From Chlorocebus sabaeus (Eukaryota > Chordata > Mammalia > Primates > Cercopithecidae), in the NCBI RefSeq assembly GCF_047675955.1, contig NW_027327412.1, positions 62,001-126,000 on the forward strand: a DNA stretch of 64,000 nucleotides. The letters run 5' to 3'. Made by a program: the position numbers and the translations under genes. Below are positions 23,701 through 37,585 of this stretch, in pieces; positions within the stretch are counted from its first letter, which is position 1; every line of letters begins with the position of its first letter. Under the pieces are notes generated by a model. That model was not told where the DNA came from. It did no database searches and saw only the letters and a list, made by a program, of their open reading frames with translations.

Positions 23701-26434
23701 ACTTTAAAAATTCCACAAGAACAGCCCTAGCGAAAGGCTTTTTGAAGGGAAAGCTGTAACTCTGTGAGATGAATTAACAGAACACAAAGCAGTTTCTCAG
23801 AAAGCTTCTTTCCAGTTTTTAACAGAAGATATTTCCTTTTTCACCATAGCCCTCTACGTGCTGCCAAATATCACTTTGCAAATTCCAAAAGAACAGTCTT
23901 TGCCCAAGGTTTCTTGAGGGGAAAGCTGTAACTCTGTTAGATGAATTAACAGAACACAAAGCAGTTTCTCAGAAAGCTACTTTTCATTTTTTAACTGAAC
24001 ATATTTCCTTTTCACCATAGCCCTCTACGGGCTTCCACATATCACCTTGCCAATTTTACAAGAACTGCCTTAGCGGAAGGCTTCTTGAAGGGAAAGCTGT
24101 AACTCTGTGAGATGAATTAGCAGAACACAAAGCAGTTTCTCAGAAAGCTTCTTTCCAGTTTTTTACGGAAGATATTTCCTTTTTCAGCATAGCCCTCTAT
24201 TGGCTTCAAATATCACTTTGCAAATTCCACAAGAACAAACTTAGCAAAAGGCTTCTTGAAGGGAAAGCTGTAACTTTTTGAGATGAATTAACAGAACACA
24301 AAGCAGTTTCTCTGAAAGCTTATTTCCAGTTTTTAACGGAAGATAGTTCCTTTTTCACCATAGCCCCCTAGGGGCTTCCAAATATCACTTTGAAAATTCC
24401 ACAAGAACAGTTTTTGCGAAAGGCTTCTTTAGGGGAAATGTGTAACTCTGTGAGATGAATTAACAGAACACAAAGCACTTTGTCAGAAAGACTCTTTCCA
24501 TTTTTTAACTGAAGATATTTACTTTTCACCATAGCACTCTATGGGCTTCCAAATATCACTTTGCCAATTCCACAAGAACAACCTTAGCGAAAGGCTTCTT
24601 GAAGGGAAAGCTGAAACTCTGTGACTTGAATTAACAGAACACAAAGCAGTTTCTCAGAATGTTTCTTTTCAGTTTTTAACTTAGTATATTTCCTTTTTCA
24701 CCGTAGCCCTCTATGGTCTTCCAAATATCACTTTGAAATTGTCACAAGAGCAGTCTTAGGGAATGGCTTCTTGAGGTGAAAGCTGTAACTCGGTGAGATG
24801 AATTAACAGAAAACAAAGCAGTTTCTCAGAAAGCTTCTTTCCAGTTTTTAACTTAGTATATTTCCTTTTTCACCGTAGCCCTCTATGGGCTTCAAAATAT
24901 CACTTTGCAAATTACACATGAACAGTCTTAGCGAAAGCCTCTTTGAGGTGAAAGCTGTAACTCTTTGAGATGAATTAACAGAACACAAAGCCGTTTCTCA
25001 GAAAGATTCTTTCCAGTTTTTAACGAAAGATATTTCCTTTTTCACCGTAGCCCTCTAAGGGATTCCAAATATCACTTTGCAAATTCCACAAGAACAATCT
25101 TAGCGAAAGGCTTCTTGAGGGGAAAGCTGTAACTCTGTGAGAAGAATTAACCGAACACAAAGCAGTTTCTCAGAAAGCTTCTTTCCACTTTTTAACTGAA
25201 GATATTTCCTTTTTCACCATAGCCCTCTATGGGCTTCCAAATATCACTTTGCAAATTCCACAAGAACAGTCTTAGCGAAAAGTTTCTTCAGGGGAAATCT
25301 GTAACTCTGTGAGATGAATTAACAGAATACAAAGCAGTTTCTCAGGAAGCTTCTTTCCCGTTTTTAACGGAAGATATTTCCTTTTTCACCATAGCTCTCT
25401 ATGGGCTTACAAATATCACATTGCAAATTCTACAAAAACAGTCGTAGCAAAAGGCTTTTGAGGGGATAGCTGTAACTCTGTGAGATGAATTAACAGAACA
25501 CAAAGCAGTTTCTCAGACAGCTTCTTTCCAGTTTTTAACTTAAGATATTTCCTTTTTCAAAATAGCCCTCTAAGGGCATCCAAATATCACTTTGCAAATT
25601 CCACAAGAACAGCCTTTGTGAAAGGCTTCTTGAGGGAAAAGCTGTACCTCTGTGAGATGAATTAACAGAACACAAAGCAATTTCTCACACAGCTTCTTTC
25701 AAATTTTTAACGGAAGATATCTCCTTTTCCACCGTAGCCCTCTATGGGCTTCCAAATATCACTTTAAAAATTCCACAAGAACAGCCGTAGCGAAAGGCTT
25801 TTTGAGGGTAAAGCTGTAACCCTGTGAGATGAATTAACAGAACACAAAGCAGTTTCTCAGAAAGCTTCTTTCCAGTTTTTAACAGAAGATATTTCCTTTT
25901 TCACCATAGCCCTTTACGTGCTGCCAAATATCACTTTGCAAATTCCAAAAGAACAGTCTTTGCCCAAGGTTTCTTGAGGGGAAAGCTGTAACTCTGTTAG
26001 ATGAATTAACAGAACACAAAGCAGTTTCTCAGAAAGCTACTTTCCATTTTTTAACTGAATATATTTCCTTTTCACCATAGCCCTCTACGGGCTTCCACAT
26101 ATCACCTTGTCAATTTTACAAGAACTGCCTTAGCTGAAGGCTTCTTGAAGGGAAAGCTGTAACTCTGTGAGATGAATTAACAGAACACAAAGCTGTTTAT
26201 CAGAAAGCTTCTTTCCAGTTTTTAACTGAAGATATTTTCTTTTTAACCATAGCTCTCTATGGGCTTCCAAATATCACTTTGCATATTCCACAAGAAAAGT
26301 CTTAACGAAAGGCTTCTCGAGGGGAAAGGTGTAACTCTTTGAGATGAATTAACAGAACACAAAGCAGTTTCTCAGAAAGCTTCTTTTCAGTTTTTAACTG
26401 AAGATATTTCCTTTTTCACCAAGCCCCCTATGGG
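20771..26434 (-). repeat. HOR unit 2, B-type with an 11-monomer deletion (5664 bp, 33 monomers)
   Basis: The beginning is B-type: TTCTTTTTTGG at the start, CAGTCTTTTGGAGGGC, TCTATGAAAACTTC, GTGAGATATATTAAC. The end is also B-type, including the second copy of the internal duplication (24890-26179). Relative to B, 1886 bp are missing. The join lies in 22922-22956: upstream of it the text is TTAACAGAACAC (first partner), downstream TTTCCACTTTTTAACTG (second partner), with 35 identical bases between. Only one of B's two TAACGAAAG monomers survives. Confidence 0.9.
22922..22956. other. Deletion junction in HOR unit 2
   Basis: The junction falls within 35 bases identical in both parent monomers (homologous to B-unit positions near 33731 and 35617). 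Both partners are at the same monomer phase, so an 11-monomer unequal exchange or strand slippage explains it. Confidence 0.85.
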
Positions 26435-29400
26435 CTTCCAAATATCACTTTGCAAATCCCACAAGAACAATCTTAGCCAAAGATTTCTTTTGTGGAAAGC
26501 TGTAACTTGGTGAAATGTGTTAACAGAACACAGGGCAGTTTCTCAGAAAGCTTCTTTCCCGATTTTAACGGAAGATATTTCCTTTTCCACCATAGCCCTC
26601 TATCGACTTCCAAATATCACTTTTCAAATTTCACAAAAACAGTCTTAGTGAACGACTTCTTGAAGGAAAAGCTGTAACTCTGTGAGATGAACTATCAGAC
26701 CACAAAGAAGTTTTCAGAAAGCTTCTTTTCGGTTTTCATCTTAGGATATTTCCATTTTCACCATAGCCCTCTATGAGCTCACAAATAACACTTTGCAACT
26801 TACACAAGAACAGTCTTAGCGAAAGGCTTCTTCAGGGGAAAGCTGTAACTCTTTTAGATGAATTAACAGAACACAAAGTAGTTTCTCAGAAAGCTTCTTT
26901 CCAGTTTTTAACGGAAGATATTTCCTTTTTCACCATAGCCCTGCATGGGCTTCCAATATCACTTTGCAAGTTCCACAAAAACAGCTTTAGCGTAAGGCTT
27001 CTTGAGGGGAAAGCTGTAGTTCTGTGAGTTGAATTAACAGAACACAAAGTAGTTTCTCAGAAATCTTCTTTTCAGATTTTATCTTAGGCTATTTCCTTTT
27101 TCACCAGAGCCCTTTATCGGCTTCCAAATATCACTTTGCAAATTCCACCAGAACAGTCTTAGTGAACGGCTTCTTGAGAAGAAAGCTGTAACTCTGTGAG
27201 ATGAATTAACAGAACACAAAGCAGTTTCTCAGAAAGCGTCTTTACAGATTTTATCTTAGGTAATTTCCTTTTTCACCATAGCCCTGAAGGCGCTTCCAAA
27301 TATCACTTTTCAAATTCCACAAGAACAGTCTTAGCGAAGGGGTTCTGGAGGGGAAGGTTTTAACTCTGTGAGATGAATAAAGAGAGCACAAAGCAATTTC
27401 TCACACAGCTTCTTTTCAGTTTTTAACGGATCATATTTACTTTATCACCACAGCCCTCTATGGGCTTCCAAATATCACTTTGCAATTTCCACAAGAACAG
27501 TCTTTGCGGAGGGCTTCTGGAGGGGAAGGTTTTAAATCAGTGAGATGAGTTAAGAGAACACAAAGCAGTTACTCAGAAATCTTCTTTCCAGTTTTTAACG
27601 GAAGATAGTTCCTTTTTCACCATAGCCCTCTATGGGCTTCCAAATATCACTATGCAAATTCCACAAGAACAGTCTTAGCGAAAGGCTTCTGAGGGGAAGG
27701 CTGTAACTCTGTGAGATGAATTAACAGAACACAAAGCAGTTTCTCAGAAAGCTTCTTTCCAGTTTTTAACGGAGGATATTTCCTTTTTCACCATAGCCCT
27801 CTATGGGCTTCGAAATATCACATTGCAAATGCCAGAAGAACAGTCTTAGGGAAAGGTTTCTGTAGGGGAAAGCTGTAACTCTGTGAGATGAATTAACAGA
27901 ACACAAAGCAATTTCTAAGAAAACTTCTTTCCAGTTTTTAACTGAAGAAATTTCCTTTTTCACAATTGCCCTCTATGGGCTTCCAAATATCACTCTGCAA
28001 ATACCACAAAAACAGTATAAGCGAAAGGCTTCTTGAGGGGAAAGCTGTAACTCAGTGAGGTGTATTAACAGAACACACGGCAGTTTCTCAGAAATCTTCT
28101 TTCCAGTTTTTAACGGAAGATATTTCCTTTTTCACCATAGCCCTCTACGGGCTTCCAAATATCACTTTGCAGATTCCAATGGAACAGTCTTAGCCAACAG
28201 CTTCTTGAGGGGAAAGCTGTAACTCGGTGAGATGTATTAACAGAACACACGGCAGTTTCTCTGAAAGCTTCTTTCCAGTATTTAACAGAAGACATTTCCT
28301 TTTTCACCATAGCCCTTTATGGGTTTAAGAATATCACTTTGCAAATTTCACAAGAACAGTTTTAGTGAACGGCCTCTTGAGGAGAAAGCTGAAACTCTGT
28401 GAGAAGAACTAACAGAACACAAAGCGGTTTCTCAGAGAGCTTCTTTTCGGTTTTTAGTGGAAGATATTTCCTTTTTCACCATAGCCCTCTATGGGCTTCC
28501 AAATATCACTTTGCAAATTCCAAAAGAACAGTCTTAACGAAGGGCTTCTGGAGGAGAAATTTGTAACTCTGTGAGATAAATTAACAGAACACAAAGCAGT
28601 TTCTCAGAAAGCTTCTTTCCAGTTTTTAACTGAAGATATTTCCTTTTTCACCATAGCCCTCTAGGGGTTCTAAATATTACTTTGCAAATTCCACAAGAAT
28701 AGGGTTAGGGAAAGGCTTCTGGAGGGGAAAGCTGTAATTGTGTGAGATGAATTAACAGAACACAAAACAGTTTCTCAGAAACCTTCTTTCCAGTTTTTAA
28801 CTGAAGAAATTTCCTTTTTCACCTTAGCGCTCTATGGGCTTCCAAATATCACTTTGCAAATCGCACAAGAACAGTCTTAGCGAAAGGCTTCTTGAAGGGA
28901 AAGCTGTAAGTCTGTGAGATAAATTAAAGAACACAAAGCAGTTTCTCAGAAAGCTTCTTTCCTGTTTTTAAAGGAAGATATTTTCTTTTTCACCATAGCA
29001 GTCTATGGCCTTCTAATATCACTTGCAAATTCCTCCAGAACTGTCTTATCGAAAGGCTTCCGGAGGGGAAAGCTGTACTCTGTGAGATGAACTAAAAGAA
29101 CACAAGGCAGTTTCGCAGAAAGATTCTTTCCAGTTTTCAATGGAAGATATGTCGTTTTTCACCATAGCACTCTAAGAGCTTCCAAATATCTCTTTGCAAA
29201 TTCCACAAGAACAGTCTTAGGGAAAGGCTTCTTGAGAGGAAAGCTGTAACCCTGTGAAATGAAGTAACAGAACACAACGCAGTTTCTCAGAAAACCTATT
29301 TCCAGTTTTTAACGGAAGATATTTCCTTTTTCATCATAGCCCTCAATGGGCTTCCAAATATCACTTTACAAATTCCACAAGAACAGTCTTACCGAAAGAC

Positions 29401-31580
29401 TTCTTGAGGGGAAACCTGTAACTCTGTGAGATGAATTAACAGAACACAAAGCAGTTTCTCAGAAAGCTGCTTTTCAGTTTTTAACGGAAGATATTTCCTT
29501 TTTCACCATAGACCTCTACGGCCTTCCAAATATCACTTTGCAAATTCCACAAGAACAGTCCCTGCCAAAGGCTTCTTGAAGGGAAAGTTGTAACTCTTTG
29601 AGATGAATTAACAGAACACAAAGAAGTTTCTCAGAAAGCTTCTTTCCAGTTTTTACCTGAAAATATTTCCTTTTTCACCATAGCCTTCTTGGGGTTCCAA
29701 ATATCACTTTGGAAATTCCACTAGAACAGTCTCAGCAAAAGGCTTCTTGAGGGGAAAGCAGTAACTCTGTGAGATGAATTAACAGAACACAAAGTAGTTT
29801 CTGAGACAGCTTCTTTCCAGTATTTAGCTGAAGATATTTCCTTTTTCACCACAGCCCTCTATGGGCTTCAAAATATCACTTTGCAAATTACACATGAACA
29901 GTCTTAGCGAAAGCCTCTTTGAGGTGAAAGCTGTAACTCTTTGAGATGAATTAACAGAACACAAAGCCGTTTCTCAGAAAGATTCTTTCCAGTTTTTAAC
30001 GAAAGATATTTCCTTTTTCACCGTAGCCCTCTAAGTGATTCCAAATATCACTTTGCAAATTCCACAAGAACAATCTTAGAGAAAGTCTTCTTGAGGGGAA
30101 AGCTGTAACTCTGTGAGAAGAATTAACCGAACACAAAGCAGTTTCTCAGAAAGCTTCTTTCCACTTTTTAACTGAAGATATTTCCTTTTTCACCATAGCC
30201 CTCTAAGGGCTTCCAAATATCACTTTGCAAGTTCCGCAAGAACAACCTCAGCGAAAGGCTTGTTTAAGGAAAGCTGTAACTCTGCGAGATGAATTCACAG
30301 AACACAAAGCAGATTCTCAGAAGGTTTCTTTCCAGTTTTTAACAGAAGATTTTCCTTTTTCACTATAGCCCTCTATGGGCTTCCAAATATCACTTTGCAA
30401 ATTCCACAAGAACAGTCTTAGCGAAAGGTTTCTTCAGGGGAAATCTGTAACTCTGTGAGATGAATTAACAGAATACAAAGCAGTTTCTCAGGAAGCTTCT
30501 TTCCCGTTTTTAACGGAAGATATTTCCTTTTTCACCATAGCTCTCTATGGGCTTACAAATATCACATTGCAAATTCTACAAAAACAGTCGTAGCGAAAGG
30601 CTTTTGAGGGGATAGCTGTAACCCTGTGAGATGAATTAACAGAACACAAAGCAGTTTCTCAGACAGCTTCTTTCCAGTTTTTAACTTAAGATATTTCCTT
30701 TTTCAAAATAGCCCTCTAAGGGCATCCAAATATCACTTTGCAAATTCCACAAGAACAGCCTTTGCGAAAGGCTTCTTGAGGGAAAAGCTGTACCTCTGTG
30801 AGATGAATTAACAGAACACAAAGCAGTTTCTCACACAGCTTCTTTCAAATTTTTAACGGAAGATATCTCCTTTTCCACCGTAGCCCTCTATGGGCTTCCA
30901 AATATCACTTTAAAAATTCCACAAGAACAGCCCTAGCGAAAGGCTTTTTGAAGGGAAAGCTGTAACTCTGTGAGATGAATTAACAGAACACAAAACAGTT
31001 TCTCAGAAAGCTTCTTTCCAGTTTTTAACAGAAGATATTTCCTTTTTCACCATAGCCCTCTACGTGCTGCCAAATATCACTTTGCAAATTCCAAAAGAAC
31101 AGTCTTTGCCCAAGGTTTCTTGAGGGGAAAGCTGTAACTCTGTTAGATGAATTAACTGAACACAAAGCAGTTTCTCAGAAAGCTACTTTCCATTTTTTAA
31201 CTGAACATATTTCCTTTTCACAATAGCCCTCTACGGGCTTCCACATATCACCTTGCCAATTTTACAAGAACTGCCTTAGCGGAAGGCTTCTTGAAGGGAA
31301 AGCTGTAACTTTGTGAGATGAATTAACAGAACACAAAGCTGTTTATCAGAAAGCTTCTTTCCAGTTTTTAACTGAGGATATTTTCTTTTTAACCATAGCT
31401 CTCTATGGGCTTCCAAATATCACTTTGCATATTCCACAAGAAAAGTCTTAACGAAAGGCTTCTTGAGGGGAAAGGTGTAACTCTTTGAGATGAATTAACA
31501 GAACACAAAGCAGTTTCTCAGAAAGCTTCTTTTCAGTTTTTAACGGAAGATATTTCCTTTTTCACCAAGCCCCCTATGGG
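26435..31580 (-). repeat. HOR unit 3, A-type (5146 bp, 30 monomers)
   Basis: A-type diagnostic bases: TTCTTTTGTGG at the start, CAGTCTTTGCGGAGGG, GGTTTTTAGTGGAAG, AATAGGGTTAGGG, ACAGTATAAGCG, TAACAGAAGATTTTCC, GCTGTAACCCTG, TTAACTGAACAC, CACAATAGCCC. It lacks two monomers that B has (junction at 28881-28895) and lacks B's 12-monomer gain. It is followed directly by a B unit and matches units 5 and 7 almost base for base. Confidence 0.92.
28881..28895. other. Two-monomer deletion junction defining A-type units
   Basis: The sequence joins CAGTCTTAG (left partner, B-unit 34026) to AAGGGAAAGCTGTAAGTCTG (right partner, B-unit 34370) through 15 shared bases CGAAAGGCTTCTTGA, removing 344 bp. The same junction is present at 41577-41591, 54273-54287 and 59418-59432, so it arose once and was then amplified. 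Confidence 0.9.
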
Positions 31581-34500
31581 CTTCCAAATATCACTTTGCA
31601 AATCCCACAAGAACAATCTTAGCCAAAGATTTCTTTTTTGGAAAGCTGTAACTTGGTGAAATGTGTTAACAGAACACAGGGCAGTTTCTCAGAAAGCTTC
31701 TTTCCCGATTTTAACGGAAGATATTTCCTTTTCCACCATAGCCCTCTATCGACTTCCAAATATCACTTTTCAAATTTCACAAAAACAGTCTTAGTGAACG
31801 ACTTCTTGAAGGAAAAGCTGTAACTCTGTGAGATGAACTATCAGACCACAAAGAAGTTTTCAGAAAGCTTCTTTTCGGTTTTCATCTTAGGATATTTCCA
31901 TTTTCACCATAGCCCTCTATGAGCTCACAAATAACACTTTGCAACTTACACAAGAACAGTCTTAGCGAAAGGCTTCTTCAGGGGAAAGCTGTAACTCTTT
32001 TAGATGAATTAACAGAACACAAAGTAGTTTCTCAGAAAGCTTCTTTCCAGTTTTTAACGGAAGATATTTCCTTTTTCACCATAGCCCTGCATGGGCTTCC
32101 AATATCACTTTGCAAGTTCCACAAAAACAGCTTTAGCGTAAGGCTTCTTGAGGGGAAAGCTGTAGTTCTGTGAGTTGAATTAACAGAACACAAAGTAGTT
32201 TCTCAGAAATCTTCTTTTCAGATTTTATCTTAGGCTATTTCCTTTTTCACCAGAGCCCTTTATCGGCTTCCAAATATCACGTTGCAAATTCCACCAGAAC
32301 AGTCTTAGTGAACGGCTTCTTGAGAAGAAAGCTGTAACTCTGTGAGATGAATTAACAGAACACAAAGCAGTTTCTCAGAAAGCGTCTTTACAGATTTTAT
32401 CTTAGGTAATTTCCTTTTTCACCATAGCCCTGAAGGCGCTTCCAAATATCACTTTTCAAATACCACAAGAACAGTCTTAGCGAAGGGGTTCTGGAGGGGA
32501 AGGTTTTAACTCTGTGAGATGAATTAAGAGAGCACAAAGCAATTTCTCACACAGCTTCTTTTCAGTTTTTAACGCATCATTTTTCCTTTTTCACCACAGC
32601 CCTCTATGGGCTTCCAAATATCACTTTGCAATTTCCACAAGAACAGTCTTTTGGAGGGCTTCTGGAGGGGAAGGTTTTAAATCAGTGAGATGAGTTAAGA
32701 GAACACAAAGCAGTTACTCAGAAATCTTCTTTCCAGTTTTTAACGGAAGATAATTCCTTTTTCACCATAGCCCTCTATGGGCTTCCAAATATCACTATGC
32801 AAATTCCACAAGAACAGTCTTAGCGAAAGGCTTCTGAGGGGAAGGCTGTAACTCTGTGAGATGAATTAACAGAACACAAAGCAGTTTCTCAGAAAGCTTC
32901 TTTCCAGTTTTTAACGGAGGATATTTCCTTTTTCACCATAGCCCTCTATGGGCTTCGAAATATCACATTGCAAATGCCAGAAGAACAGTCTTAGGGAAAG
33001 GTTTCTGTAGGGGAAAGCTGTAACTCTTTGAGATGAATTAACAGAACACAAAGCAATTTCTATGAAAACTTCTTTCCAGTTTTTAACTGAAGAAATTTCC
33101 TTTTTCACAATTGCCCTCTATGGGCTTCCAAATATCACTCTGCAAATACCACAAAAACAGTATTAGCGAAAGGCTTCTTGAGGGGAAAGCTGTAACTCAG
33201 TGAGGTGTATTAACAGAACACACGGCAGTTTCTCAGAAATCTTCTTTCCAGTTTTTAACGGAAGATATTTCCTTTTTCACCATAGCCCTCTACGGGCTTC
33301 CAAATATCACTTTGCAGATTCCAATGGAACAGTCTTAGCCAACAGCTTCTTGAGGGGAAAGCTGTAACTCGGTGAGATATATTAACAGAACACACGGCAG
33401 TTTCTCTGAAAGCTTCTTTCCAGTATTTAACAGAAGACATTTCCTTTTTCACCATAGCCCTCTATGGGTTTAAGAATATCACTTTGCAAATTTCACAAGA
33501 ACAGTTTTAGTGAACGGCCTCTTGAGGAGAAAGCTGAAACTCTGTGAGAAGAACTAACAGAACACAAAGCGGTTTCTCAGAGAGCTTCTTTTCGGTTTTT
33601 AGCGGAAGATATTTCCTTTTTCACCATAGCCCTCTATGGGCTTCCAAATATCACTTTGCAAATTCCAAAAGAACAGTCTTAACGAAGGGCTTCTGGAGGA
33701 GAAATTTGTAACTCTGTGAGATAAATTAACAGAACACAAAGCAGTTTCTCAGAAAGCTTCTTTCCAGTTTTTAACTGAAGATATTTCCTTTTTCACCATA
33801 GCCCTCTAGGGGTTCTAAACATTACTTTGCAATTTCCACAAGAATAGGCTTAGGGAAAGGCTTCTGGAGGGGAAAGCTGTAATTGTGTGAGATGAATTAA
33901 CAGAACACAAAACAGTTTCTCAGAAACCTTCTTTCCAGTTTTTAACTGAAGAAATTTCCTTTTTCACCTTAGCGCTCTATGGGCTTCCAAATATCACTTT
34001 GCAAATCGCACAAGAACAGTCTTAGCGAAAGGCTTCTTGAGGGGAAAGCTGTAAATCTGGGAGATGAATTAACAGAACACAAAGCAGTTTCTCAGAAAGC
34101 TTCCTTTCAGTTTTTATCTTAGGTAATTTCCTTTTTCACCATCGCCCTCTAAGGGCTTCCAAATATCACTTTGCAAATTCCACAAGAAGAGTCTTTGCGG
34201 AGGGCTTCTTGAGGGAAAAGCTGTAACCCTGTGAGATGAATTAACAGAACACAAAGAAGTTTCTCAAAAATCTACTTTCCAGTTTTTAACTGAAGATATT
34301 TCCTTTTTCAACATAGCCCTCTATGGGCTTCCAAATATCACTTTGCAAATTCCACAAGAACACTCTTATCGAAAGGCTTCTTGAAGGGAAAGCTGTAAGT
34401 CTGTGAGATAAATTAAAGAACACAAAGCAGTTTCTCAGAAAGCTTCTTTCCTGTTTTTAAAGGAAGATATTTTCTTTTTCACCATAGCAGTCTATGGCCT

Positions 34501-35354
34501 TCTAATATCACTTGCAAATTCCTCCAGAACTGTCTTATCGAAAGGCTTCCGGAGGGGAAAGCTGTACTCTGTGAGATGAACTAAAAGAACACAAGGCAGT
34601 TTCGCAGAAAGATTCTTTCCAGTTTTCAATGGAAGATATGTCGTTTTTCACCATAGCACTCTAAGAGCTTCCAAATATCTCTTTGCAAATTCCACAAGAA
34701 CAGTCTTAGGGAAAGGCTTCTTGAGAGGAAAGCTGTAACCCTGTGAAATGAAGTAACAGAACACAACGCAGTTTCTCAGAAAACCTATTTCCAGTTTTTA
34801 ACGGAAGATATTTCCTTTTTCATCATAGCCCTCAATGGGCTTCCAAATATCACTTTACAAATTCCACAAGAACAGTCTTACCGAAAGACTTCTTGAGGGG
34901 AAACCTGTAACTCTGTGAGATGAATTAACAGAACACAAAGCAGTTTCTCAGAAAGCTGCTTTTCAGTTTTTAACGGAAGATATTTCCTTTTTCACCATAG
35001 ACCTCTACGGCCTTCCAAATATCACTTTGCAAATTCCACAAGAACAGTCCCTGCCAAAGGCTTCTTGAAGGGAAAGTTGTAACTCTTTGAGATGAATTAA
35101 CAGAACACAAAGAAGTTTCTCAGAAAGCTTCTTTCCAGTTTTTACCTGAAAATATTTCCTTTTTCACCATAGCCTTCTTGGGGTTTCAAATATCACTTTG
35201 GAAATTCCACTAGAACAGTCTCAGCAAAAGGCTTCTTGAGGGGAAAGCAGTAACTCTGTGAGATGAATTAACAGAACACAAAGTAGTTTCTGAGACAGCT
35301 TCTTTCCAGTATTTAGCTGAAGATATTTCCTTTTTCACCACAGCCCTCTATGGG

Positions 35355-36815
35355 CTTCAAAATATCACTTTGCAAATTACACATGAACAGTCTTAGCGAA
35401 AGCCTCTTTGAGGTGAAAGCTGTAACTCTTTGAGATGAATTAACAGAACACAAAGCCGTTTCTCAGAAAGATTCTTTCCAGTTTTTAACGAAAGATATTT
35501 CCTTTTTCACCGTAGCCCTCTAAGGGATTCCAAATATCACTTTGCAAATTCCACAAGAACAATCTTAGAGAAAGGCTTCTTGAGGGGAAAGCTGTAACTC
35601 TGTGAGAAGAATTAACCGAACACAAAGCAGTTTCTCAGAAAGCTTCTTTCCACTTTTTAACTGAAGATATTTCCTTTTTCACCATAGCCCTCTATGGGCT
35701 TCCAAATATCACTTTGCAAGTTCCGCAAGAACAACCTCAGCGAAAGGCTTGTTTAAGGAAAGCTGTAACTCTGCGAGATGAATTCACAGAACACAAAGCA
35801 GATTCTCAGAAGGTTTCTTTCCAGTTTTTAACGGAAGATATTTCCTTTTTCACTATAGCCCTCTAAGGGCTTCCAAATATCACTTTGCAAATTCCACAAG
35901 AACAGTCTTAGTGAAAGGTTTCTTCAGGGGAAATCTGTAACTCTGTGAGATGAATTAACAGAATACAAAGCAGTTTCTCAGGAAGCTTCTTTCCCGTTTT
36001 TAACGGAAGATATTTCCTTTTTCACCATAGCTCTCTATGGGCTTACAAATAACACATTGCAAATTCTACAAAAACAGTCGTAGCAAAAGGCTTTTGAGGG
36101 GATAGCTGTAACTCTGTGAGATGAATTAACAGAACACAAAGCAGTTTCTCAGACAGCTTCTTTCCAGTTTTTAACTTAAGATATTTCCTTTTTCAAAATA
36201 GCCCTCTAAGGGCATCCAAATATCACTTTGCAAATTCCACAAGAACAGCCTTTGCGAAAGGCTTCTTGAGGGAAAAGCTGTACCTCTGTGAGATGAATTA
36301 ACAGAACACAAAGCAGTTTCTCACACAGCTTCTTTCAAATTTTTAACGGAAGATATCTCCTTTTCCACCGTAGCCCTCTATGGGCTTCCAAATATCACTT
36401 TAAAAATTCCACAAGAACAGCCCTAGCGAAAGGCTTTTTGAAGGGAAAGCTGTAACTCTGTGAGATGAATTAACAGAACACAAAGCAGTTTCTCAGAAAG
36501 CTTCTTTCCAGTTTTTAACAGAAGATATTTCCTTTTTCACCATAGCCCTCTACGTGCTGCCAAATATCACTTTGCAAATTCCAAAAGAACAGTCTTTGCC
36601 CAAGGTTTCTTGAGGGGAAAGCTGTAACTCTGTTAGATGAATTAACAGAACACAAAGCAGTTTCTCAGAAAGCTACTTTTCATTTTTTAACTGAACATAT
36701 TTCCTTTTCACCATAGCCCTCTACGGGCTTCCACATATCACCTTGCCAATTTTACAAGAACTGCCTTAGCGGAAGGCTTCTTGAAGGGAAAGCTGTAACT
36801 CTGTGAGATGAATTA
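35355..36815 (-). repeat. Internal duplication of B unit, copy 1 (unit 4)
   Basis: Starts at the monomer CTTCAAAATATCAC with TTACACATGAACAG and runs through the TTACAAGAACTGCC monomer. It is repeated as 37586-38875. The offset is 2231 bp (13 monomers) at the left and 2060 bp (12 monomers) at the right. It retains the monomer with GTTCCGCAAGAACAACC, which copy 2 lacks. Confidence 0.88.
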
Positions 36816-37585
36816 GCAGAACACAAAGCAGTTTCTCAGAAAGCTTCTTTCCAGTTTTTTACGGAAGATATTTCCTTTTTCAGCATAGCCCTCTATTGGC
36901 TTCAAATATCACTTTGCAAATTCCACAAGAACAAACTTAGCAAAAGGCTTCTTGAAGGGAAAGCTGTAACTTTTTGAGATGAATTAACAGAACACAAAGC
37001 AGTTTCTCTGAAAGCTTATTTCCAGTTTTTAACGGAAGATAGTTCCTTTTTCACCATAGCCCCCTAGGGGCTTCCAAATATCACTTTGAAAATTCCACAA
37101 GAACAGTTTTTGCGAAAGGCTTCTTTAGGGGAAATGTGTAACTCTGTGAGATGAATTAACAGAACACAAAGCACTTTGTCAGAAAGACTCTTTCCATTTT
37201 TTAACTGAAGATATTTACTTTTCACCATAGCACTCTATGGGCTTCCAAATATCACTTTGCCAATTCCACAAGAACAACCTTAGCGAAAGGCTTCTTGAAG
37301 GGAAAGCTGAAACTCTGTGACTTGAATTAACAGAACACAAAGCAGTTTCTCAGAATGTTTCTTTTCAGTTTTTAACTTAGTATATTTCCTTTTTCACCAT
37401 AGCCCTCTATGGTCTTCCAAATATCACTTTGAAATTGTCACAAGAGCAGTCTTAGGGAATGGCTTCTTGAGGTGAAAGCTGTAACTCGGTGAGATGAATT
37501 AACAGAAAACAAAGCAGTTTCTCAGAAAGCTTCTTTCCAGTTTTTAACTTAGTATATTTCCTTTTTCACCGTAGCCCTCTATGGG

